Shown: piece after piece, positions 34,400-45,500 of the stretch
How the letters are laid out: every line of letters begins with the position of its first letter
Position numbering within the stretch: position 1 is the first letter of the stretch
DNA from: Mactra quadrangularis
Lineage: Eukaryota; Mollusca; Bivalvia; Venerida; Mactridae
Assembly: GCA_025267735.1 (NCBI GenBank)
Contig: CM046301.1
Location: 65,801,872 to 65,865,871 of the forward strand
DNA: 64,000 nt
Reading direction: 5' to 3'
Notes under the pieces: model-generated
Told to the model about the DNA's origin: nothing
The model's database searches: none
The model's input: only the letters and a program-made list of their open reading frames with translations
Made by a program: the position numbers and the translations under genes

Positions 34400-36492
34400 G
34401 ACAAAACATGGCATCGACGAGTCCATACACACACCCCTATTTTGACGGTTCGACGTCCATTTTTTCATCACGTGACCTCAAATGCATCGTTTTGATTGGC
34501 TTAAGGCAACCGGTGACGACACAAAAATTCTCAAATCTTGATAATTGTTCTTATCGCCGCCCGGGCGGCGATAATAATTTCATAACATTACCTTACAAAT
34601 AAACATAGGCAACCGAGAGTATTTTAGAAGTAAATGTTGTACTATATCTAGATCTATCTATATCGCGACCTCTGACATGCACGTACATCAGCTAAGGTTT
34701 AACAAGACCATGTAGATGTCCTCTCTTTCCGTTTACAGAACTTTCTATAAAAAGCAATTTGATGATAATTCAGTTTGTCTCAGTTCTTTATTGAATACAA
34801 GATTTTGTATTTCAAAAGAATCGTTTCGTTTTAAATAGTCCTGTAGAATTGAGCTTTCAATAATATTATTGCGATGTCACTATTTACAAGAATTTTTATT
34901 CACCAGCCAGTGAGTAGATTTGTTAAATTATGATAAAAAAAGATTTACCTGCTATAAATATTAATCGAATCCTGGTCAGTTTGAAATGTTTTCAGAGCAC
35001 ATACACATTTTACTCCAATGTTAGAAGTTTCACTAATTGAAATGGAGTTTGGGTTTGAACAATAAACCGGGAATGTAGCTCCAATGTTGCTAGTGTTTCT
35101 TATTCCAATTGACGAATCAACCAAGAAATGACACAATGTTCACAGTTTGAATAAGTCCATGTTTAGCTCAGTAAGCCACCATTAAACACCAGCCAAGTCA
35201 AAACTACGATTCAATGAATCGAGAAAATAAAATAGAACAGAATTTCAAATTTGGTGAGGGAAAGGAACCAATTAATATTTTGTCTCCTTTTTCAGTAAAA
35301 AGTCTACAACAGAGTTATCGTTCCTACGTATGTGTTTTTAGAGCATAATCGACAACTCTGCTAGAAGTTAGAGTCTAGTACAACAATATTTGCTGTGCCA
35401 CTTAAAAATACGTCCTTTCTATGTTATTTTATTTCATCAGTGATTTATCTCCCAATTTGACAACTAGTGACATTTTACGTATGTACCTATTCAGTAGGCT
35501 ATAAATGGTTATAAGTGTTTTTCTGCTCTGTTCTCTGAAATGGCTTTAAGTTGTCACCAAAGGGATAACTATTTAGCGATTCTTCTGAAGACACCGTGAA
35601 AACTCAAACAAAGCACATACATGGTGTTGTCGAATGCAATAATATATCATTATGCATTGTAGTCTTGATTGTGATATATAGTGTACACAAAAACTGCACG
35701 TTTTTGTTTACAAAATCCTAAAATGTCACGTTCACTCGAGTGGTTTCAATCTCCAAATATTTATTATTATATATGTGATTGATTATACAGATATCTATGA
35801 ACAACCAGCTGTCGTCTAAGCAAACTTTGTACAATACATAAATATATAGTTCTATGTATAGATCGTTGTTGAAGACAGCTGACTGTTTATAGAGTTTTCA
35901 CTGTAGCAGGCAGCTTCTACCTCCGTGATCGAGTGGATATGATGTCGTTGATTGTTTATCACAGTAACTTATCGCTGATATGATGCCATATTTTGAATTC
36001 AATTGCAATGATCCTCTTTGTAAAAATTAGGAACTCAACTCGTGATTCCCTAGAATGGGGTCGCTTTTATATGACACTAACTGCCAACTGTTGGAAAAAG
36101 GTGTGACCAAATACCCAACCATACTGCGCAACCATTGGTCATATAAGGTAACACTTTAAACTACGGCCTCAGCCGTCTATATCAACGTACCAATTCGATA
36201 AGTGCATGTATTGGCACACGCTTGGGAGTTTAAGAGGGGTTTCACTGTAGTTTAATATACATAAGTCCTAATTCTTATTCCAGCAGAGGAAAACAATGAG
36301 TGATCAGTGAGGTGACTGTGTCAAGTCATTAATAATAAATCACTAATCTTATTGACCAAGATTGACCGGTACAAATATATACATAAATTATAATAGTACA
36401 ATATACTTATATAGATCTGCATACATAATACTCTGTATTAATCTATATACATAAGTGCTTATCGTTTGATAAACTCATTTAATCATGATAGC
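34400..36492. promoter_or_regulatory. intergenic region with a 22-bp GC-rich palindrome; likely holds promoter(s)
   Basis: This region lies between the divergent EHBP1 and EF-hand genes. It includes a tcacgtgac E-box-type site near 34470, a CCAAT-like gattggc, and the perfect palindrome tatcgccgcccgggcggcga at 34552-34575. Promoter function is inference from position and the locally higher CpG content. No TATA box at a convincing distance was assigned. Confidence 0.35.
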
Positions 36493-36507
36493 ATGGATTT
36501 AAATCAG
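36493..36507 (+). CDS. EF-hand gene exon 1 (start)
   Basis: ATG GAT TTA AAT CAG followed directly by gtatgt. The choice rests on the good donor and on phase 0 matching exon 2. A different upstream start exon is possible. Confidence 0.55.
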
Positions 36508-39500
36508 GTATGTTTTCTATTAATGTATTTTCATGTATTCATTTACACTTGCTGTTTCAATTATAACATTGACTTAATAAATTGTTCAATTTATCCATGA
36601 GTAATATATATCATATAGTGTATATTTGGAATTGTATATAATAATATGAATATTTATAATGGTATTAATGTTAACAAAATATTCAATGAGTTAAGCCATG
36701 GATTATGCAATAGACGAACATGTCAAGCGAATTACTTTCATATCCATGTTAAAATATTAATTGACATCCATTTTGATTTTCAAAAATGTCATTTATCTGT
36801 TTAGTTATCTGTTTTCCTCCAAAGGTATACGATATTTTTATACATAATATATGAGACAACGTTTATCAACGTCGGAAAATAATGAAGCGACCTATTGCTC
36901 GCTGTATGAGCGACAATCTTTTGTAAAAATTAAAGCAATACGTGTTTACTTGTTGTAATAACATTACCTATGATTACTTATCGTATAACAACCTAACAAT
37001 ATCAGTAGACACATTTAAAAAGGTTAAAATAAAAATACTTTGGGTTCCAAATCAAAACGCTTGTGGTGTGTGCAATAAGTCAGTGTATACGATGATGGCG
37101 ATTTTAGTCATTGGTACATAACTGGGAGTAGCAACACATGGAACGTTAGTCCAAACGGATTATTCGTATCAAGGAATGGCAAAGTATCAATAAACTAACC
37201 CCAACTCCTAGAAAAATGTACATGCATAGTCTATCAGCCTCTAAAACCAGCTTTCACAATTTCGCCACATTGCACGTTTCATAATTGAGAAACCACAGGA
37301 ATGTTAAGACAAGCAGTTTATTAAGGTTTCTAAAAGAACAACTTAATATTTAAATTACTATCATATACCAATGTTTTTTTTTGTAAATTGGCCAACAACA
37401 TTAAATGCATGTGTAAAGTGCTTCGAGCCAACAGTAATTCCACCCAACTACTTCATTTGAATACTTGTGGTTCGTCTTAATTTTCAGGAACCTATTCCAG
37501 GACCATCAAGGATGACTCCCGGTGATGAATCACCTCGTGTTAAAGGTTTATCCGAAGAGAAGATACAAGGTATTGAATTCTATTTTGTACCGACTTACAA
37601 TTCATTGCATTTCTCTTCAGTAACTTGCATCAATTACAACCAGTTTATAAATAGCAAGCTTATCTTCGAGTTAAAGAATATAAGAAATATAACATTGTGT
37701 ATCTTGTACATATTCGTATGTGGCACATGTCTGCTACCAGATAACTACATTACTGGTTACGTAACATTAAACTGGCTAAACAATACATGAACGGCAGTTT
37801 TAGGTAACAATTTCCATTCATTTCCTGCTATGATATTTTATTTATTGAAAATAACTAGTTACATAACGAGATTACTTATAAATTATGTAGTTATCTGATG
37901 GCTGATATATGCCACTATAATATTCAAGTTGTGGTAACACACTATTATCTGGCATAACATTACGACTAAAACTGTAATAACAATCATAATGTTGTTTATT
38001 TTCATAATACTTTACGTTGTCATAAGACAAAATCAAACATATCGCGATGATCTTCCACCTTATTTATTGCTTAATAAAAATTCTTATTGTTTATATTAAG
38101 TTACAAATTATCTTCAAAACTCGAGACAGTCAGTGATACATACACTCTCAATCTCTCTGCTTTCTTTTAGAATATCGAAATGCATTTAATATATTTGACA
38201 AAGATGGAAATAATTCAATATCATGTTCTGAACTGAAGACAGTTCTTGAATCACTTGGTAAACATCCAACAGATGAGGAAATAGAAGAGATGATTGAAGC
38301 AGTCGATGAAAATGGTAAGACCATCTTTTACAATATAGTTGTGATAATCAAGCTCAATTTTATGCAAATATGAATAAATATATCAGTCAAAAGATCATCT
38401 TTAATTCGATTAAGATTAATCTTATATTCACAACCGAGTGAAAAGTGGTATGCGCGTTTGTGTCTTTAATATTTCAACCGAACTCGTGCCAGTTTATGTT
38501 GATATCTGTATTGCATATAAAACATTGCCTAACTTGATATATGCAACTTATGGATTTGCGAGTCGGACCGATGCTGGTATATTTACCGAAGCACAGCATT
38601 TACATGAACAACCATAATCTAAATTTGATAATCTTAAAGCCATTGATTAAACTAATAAGGTTCGTGGCAGATACAACCTTAAGTTCACCCTAATGTCATA
38701 TTCTTACAATTTCCACTGATGACTGGACTTTTTTACATTTAATAATCGTTCAGCACCAGTAACTGTTTTCAAGGAATTGTTAACATTTCAAATCATCGTT
38801 TAGCGACAGCTGTCAATATATTATATTATTTACATTTCAATTCATCGCTTAGCAAAAGTTATCAAGACATTGTTTACATTTCAGGTAATGGTGAAATTGA
38901 ATTCGAAGAATTTATAGAACTTATGGAGAATGATCATTTAGCAATGTCCTCAGAGAATCTTGTACGTCAAGCTTTCTCGGTACTTGCTGCTGATGGCGGG
39001 GACGTTGTTACAATGGATAACCTTAAAGAAATGATAGCTGGTCTTGGTCTTCAGTTCTCTGATGAAGATATACAAGAGATGATTGACGAGGCTGGTCCAA
39101 GCGAAGGGGGACAACTACAGTATGGTGGTATGTAACTTTGTTTTGAATAAAGAAACTAATTTATAACAATTTCTTACTTTGAAAAAGAAGTTACTCTATG
39201 CTGATGATTTTGGATGATTTGCAATTTGATTATATTGAAACATTTGTTTCCGATTTTCAGATAGTGGTACAGCGTTCATGCGTTACTTTTATCAATCTAT
39301 TATCTCTGTTTTACGTGAAAAATTGCATCATATTGGTACATAGCAAATGGCTTCAAAGTAGACAATCTTTGTTCTCTGGCAACGTTCAATTATCTCTAAT
39401 GCAGTGGGTGATAACGTTTCCATTGTTTCCTGGTTATATTTGCTGCATTCTTGTGGCTTGAGAAAACAAAATCCTCATTATTAAATGTAATTAGTTATGG

Positions 39501-42500
39501 TCAATTTAAGAATCTTGAATTGTTCACTCGGTAATTTAACATACAATAAAACCTCTCTAAACAGTTACCTTTCTTGATCTGCCGTATGTCTACAATTATC
39601 TCATTAAATTTGTCGTTTTAATGCATTATTCCAATAAAATAAGCCTTACTACCACTGTCACCTCTCTACAACAACAAATTAAGTATCGTCAGACAGCTTA
39701 ATGTTGTTAGGATGTGTACTATACTTTATTTATGCACTGATAAATAATAAAATTTCAAATGAGCTTTAGGTACAGTTAATGAGATTTATTTTTTTCTAGA
39801 TTTGATTGGTTTAATGAGCACAGAAAATGAGAATCTACAGAAAGCTTATAAAAAGGTTCGTGTATTATGTTTGTTATTCATCGGACGAACACACAAAATA
39901 ATTCAAACAATTGTAACGATTTAACTCTTAAATTAGTTAAACACACTACAAATGCCAAGTAACAGTTGACATTGGATCAAACACTCATATCTATATCTTT
40001 TCTTAAATGATATTTTACAGCAGCTTATCAAAAAAAACAGCCGCCCGGCTAGCTCAGTTGGTATAGCACGCAAATCTACTGATCGAGGGATCGTGGGTTC
40101 GATTACCGGGCGGGGCATACCTTCGTGGAGTTTGGTCATGAAATTATTTCTACGGCCATTCTCCCTCCTACTAATGATTTTTAATTATGTAGGGCAGTTG
40201 TCAGTCACTGAGGAATGTATGCACTTAGTAATTGGTTAACAGCTAAATCCAGAGATTTAGCATTTCCAGGAGGAGTGAGTAGGTTGACTAACCGCCGATA
40301 TATGACCGATACAAAGTGTTGCTACGGCGTTAAACCCAACACAAACAAAAACCAAACAATCAAAGTGGAGTTTGAAAGCATATAGGAAATAGCAGCAGAA
40401 CTTTCACACATCCAAGAAGCAAAGTGGGAGATGTTTTCGATTATCAAGTAACTAAAACAAGAACATAATAGTAGAGCAGCAAAGTGTCAAAAAGTGGCTC
40501 CGTTAAGAAGTTACAGGACCACAAAAAGTCACAAAATGAGTCATACACCAAACTGTTCCGGACAGTCTGAAGTTTATCAGACTGCCGGCATAAATTAAAA
40601 ATTTTGGGTGCGGGCCCGGAAATCCAAGATGGCGTCCAAAATGGCCGCCATTTCAGCCGGTTGTAGGCTTATTAGAAAAACCTTGTGTAGCATTTTTATC
40701 ATTTTAGAAGAAACCAAAGAAACATTGAAAAGCTTTTGTACATGAAAAGTACCAAAAAATAATGTAAGTTGGATTTCACTCAAGGTCATTATCAAGGTCG
40801 AATTCAAGGTCAAAGGTCAAATTTCCTGAAATTTCACCAATTGACCTCATTACTTCTTTTATATTTACAAAACGAAATGCTATGGAATGGGATTTGCAAC
40901 ATAAATAGTTTGTACAATGTATGCCCTTTACAAATATATGCATTGTATGCAAAAATATTTGGTTGCCATGGAGATTTACAGGCAATTTTAAAATATCCAA
41001 TATGGCCGCTATTTTACTCTGTATCAGGCTTATTCTAAAGTCATAACATGTATATGTATTATTGAAATAACTGCAAAAGAAACCTGATACAGCTTTAGAA
41101 AATGAAAGTTGTTATTTTTTCATTATTGATAGGGTTTCATCCAAGGTCATTATCAAGGTCGAATTGAAGGTCAAGGTCAAAAGGACCAAAAATTACAATT
41201 TACCCCAGAATTTTTAATATTTATTCAAAACTGCATGATATAATTTATTATGAAATATGATTTACAACATAATTTCTTTCTACAATGTATATCCTTCAAG
41301 ATTTATTCATTTGATATCAAAATACCTGGTTGCCATGGAGATACAGAAACAATTCTAAATTATCAAATGTGGCCGCTATTTTACTCTGTATCGGCTTATT
41401 TTAAAGTCATAGCATTGAATTTATATTATTGAAATAACTTGGTAAGAAACCTTGTACAATTTTAACAAATGGGAGTTATTTATTTACCATTGTTGGTTGG
41501 GTTTCATTCTAGGTCATTATCAAGGTCGAATTCAAGGTCAAAAGGTCATGAGTACCGAAAATAGTTCATTTCACTCCTAATTTTCAATATTTATTTAAAA
41601 CTGTATACTATGGAATTGCATTTACAACTTAAATTCTTTCAACACTTTATGGCCTTTACAAATTATTCATTTTATGTGAAATTCTAATTGCCATGGAGAT
41701 GTACAAACGATGCTAAAATATCACACATGGCTGCTATTTCACTCTGTATAAGGCATATTCTTATTATTTGTTTTAGCATTGTTTGTATATCATTGAAATA
41801 ACTGCAAAAAAAATTGGTACAGCTTTACTTTTAGTAAAAGTAAAAGGTCATAATAAAGGTCAAATTCAAGGTCATATCTATCTATAAATATCACTACTTA
41901 ATGATTTTTATGATGAACACTTGAAACAAACACCTTTGATCGAAAGTTTAGTATCATCTATATTATTGGCGAACTCATGCATGCTTTTTTCACCTATGTT
42001 CTTTTTGAAATCTACAAACATTGCTGGAATAGATATCTATTGACATAAGATATTACTAGGTGTTTTATTTTTTTTAAAATATCATATAAATAACTTCATA
42101 ACCTATTCCTCAGGCAGTCATAGGACTCAAATTGATTACATCTTATTCCGCAAGAACTTCCGCTCTTCAGTCCATGATGTGAAGGTAATCCCGATGGAGG
42201 AATGCGTAGTGTTGATCCTATGACTTCTGTGGAGGATGTTTGGGCTTGACTTAAGTCCCCACTTCTTGAAGCAGCTGGGAAAAGTTTTGGTTTCTCCAAA
42301 GGCCATCAATGGAAACGTGAAACCTGGTAGTGGAATGACAATGTCAAAGATGCGATCTCACTGAAAAGAGCGCGCCTCAAAGTATATAAATCGTTGAATA
42401 AAGCTAAGAAGGCCAAACTTGCCTACAATGAGGCTAAGCGGTTAGCCAAGCATGGTTTCTGGTCAGCAAAGTCAGCTGCTGAAAAAGAAACATTTGCAAA

Positions 42501-45500
42501 CATCTCACCGAATGACAGTAGTATCTTTAAGTTAGCCAAACAAATGGACAAAACTAACCAATATGTTGTGGGTGAGAAGTGCGTATGAAACGATGACGGC
42601 GAGTTGTCATTGTATGATGAGGACAAAATGAAGGCGTGGGTAGAACATTATTCCAGACAACTGAACGTGGAATTTGAGTGGCCCTGTGATCAGCTCCCAG
42701 AAGCTCCTCCTATAGCAGGCCCTCCCCCTCCTGTCACCTTAGATTCAATCCGCAATGCTCTCAAAAGTATGAAGTGTGGTAAAGCTGCTGGGCCATCTGG
42801 TATCACCTGTGAAATGTTGCAAGCTGCAGGTGAAGAAGGTGTGGTATAGTTGAGAGACTTAGCTGAGATTGTTTTTCGCGAAGGAACAGTCCCCAAGGAC
42901 TGGAAGGAGAGCTACATAATGAATCTGTACAAAGGTAAAGGTGATGCCTTTGATCGTGGTAACTACCATGGCCTGAAGCTCACTGACCAGACCATGAAGC
43001 TGTTGGAACGAGTGCTGGTCGTGGCACTTTTGACGCCATATTCATACTTCGTCAGCTTCAAGAAAAACACATGGCTGCAAATAAGCCATTGTATTTTGCC
43101 TTTGTTGATCTAGAAAAGGCATTCGACCGAGTACCCCGGAAAGTTCTGTGGTGGGCACTGAGAGACCTTGGTGTAGAAGAGTGGGCTGTACGTGTCGTCC
43201 AGGGTATGTACTCTTATGCCAGGAGTCGTGTCAGGGTTAATGAAAGGTACAGTGAAGAGTTTGAGGTGAGAGTTGGTGTTCACCAGGGATCTGTCCTCAG
43301 TCCTCTTCTTTTTATCCTCGTACTAGAAGCTTTATCTCGTGCTTTTCGTACTGGTGTGCCATGGGAATTACTCTGTGCTGATGACCTGGCACTGGTTGCG
43401 GATTCACTTGAAGAGTGCATCAACAAGCTCAATGCATGGAAGAGTGGTTTGGAGGAAAGAGGACTGAGGGTAAACATGAAGAAAACCAAGTTCATGATCT
43501 CGAGGCCAGGTCTTGATCTTCTACAAGATAGTGGAGACTTCCCTTGTGCGGTGTGTCGAAGTGGAGTTGGGAGTAACGCTATCCAATGTTCTCAGTGCGG
43601 GCTATGGGTACACAAGAAGTGTAGTGCCATCAAAGGTCCACTTCATGCCAACCCACTTTATGTGTGCCCAAGATGTTGTGGGCTGTCTCGTCCTATAGAT
43701 GGTAGACCTTGTACACAAGTGGATGTCGATGGAACAGTCCTTGATGTTGAACCAAGTTTCTGTTACCTGGGTGATATGCTTTGCGCTGGTGGAGGCTGCA
43801 AGCTCGCCATTATCACCAGATGTCGTATTAGCCAGGGGAAAATTCAGAAAGCTTCTACCAATCATGACTTCAAGACATATATCTCTTTGTACTCGAGGAA
43901 AAGTCTTCAATGCCTGTGTCCGGTCTACACTCTTTCATGACAGTGAATCCTGGGGGGCCGTCCACTTCAGACCTACATTGATTACAACGTAATGATAGAG
44001 CCATGGTCCGTTGGATCTGCGGTGTTAAGCCTAATGATAATGTCACCACAGATTCTCTGTACACCAAATTAGGAATTCAAGAGATAGCCATAGCTCTTCG
44101 TACCAAACGCCTGAGGTGGTTTGGTCATGCTTCTCGTTACAATTGTACAAACACCATTATGAACATGGATATTCCAAGGGCCCGTGGGCGTAGAAGACCT
44201 AGAAAATCTTGGTCTGATTGCATCAAGACCGATTTAAATGTATGTGGTATGGGCAATACCAGTCCACACAATAGGGACGGATGGAGAGCTGGTGTTAGAC
44301 GTTCAAGCCGCCTGCTGCCTACCTCAGTATCTGGGACACCCGCAGCAGATGACAAATAAACTCAGGATATGATGATGATGATGATGATATTACATCATTA
44401 TTATGATATTAGGATATCAAATATACCCTTCCACACAGGTAGAAAGTCTGTCCAAACTAATTTGACCGTATAATATACATGTTTCAAGCATTGCACGTAC
44501 ATTATCAACTGAGCAGCTACATCAACAGCTAGGAGATATAACTGAATTTACCTGCAGTCAGATTTCTTCATGTACTCAGTTTGTTGGTAAACGTTATAAA
44601 AACTAATCTCAATGTCTAACGGGCCGAAGAGTTGATTAAAAATAAAAATGTAAAACCTCGTTGAATGATTCAACAAATGATAGTTTTCTTGTTCTCTTAC
44701 AAAGATGTCTATTTCAATTGCTCATTTTGAAAATGCATTGATTGCCAGATACACCTTACCAACTTTAACAACACTGGGTTACACTATAGATAATGACTTA
44801 TCTTTAGCTATTCCAATATTTATGACCAAACCTGCAGTTCCTCCGGAGTTAATTAGTGATCTTGAATGTACAGTCCAACTTGTGCTAACGGCCATCTCCG
44901 AATAACGGGCACCTGCCGACAGCGGCCATTTCGATTTCCCCCCGACCGAAAACGCTCTTAAAAAGGCCGTGAATAACAGCCACCTGTCGTCTGCGACCAG
45001 CGGCCAGTCAAAACCATCCCGCGGCCAGTTTATAACTGTGAACAACGGCCAGACGATTGTTTAAAGACAGTATTTCGTACCAAGGCGATTTCGAAAGCAG
45101 GCCGCCATTTTTGTTTAAGTTAAGCTAAAAACCCGTTATCTGATTTTTTCCGGATTTTCGTAACAAACCATCTCGAGTACGATTTTATTAGTTATTATCA
45201 AGCTGTAGACAATTTTCTCGTCATCTTATTATAAAAATATGTAAATGTATCCTTTTATTGTTAAATTTATTTGTAAATCGGGAGTAAATTACGTATGTGA
45301 TGACACTTTGTTAATTAGTTTTGAATGTTTGGAGACTCTACTAGGTTTGTTTTTCACACGTCCGGCTGTTCGATAAATGATTGTGACACGCTGTTTATTC
45401 CAAAATTCGTTCAACTGTGACCGTTGTATACAGGTAATTTGACAGCTGGGATAAGGTAGAAAGACTAAACAAAAGGTCAGAGTAGTGAGAATCTGTAGAG

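Noticed and set aside
43545..43690. Host PHD-finger gene
   Set aside because: The finger is in frame with, and follows, a retrotransposon RT domain, so it belongs to the element.
42096..44355. Several minus-strand open frames across the RTE-like relic
   Set aside because: Antisense shadows of the decayed reverse transcriptase; no independent signal.
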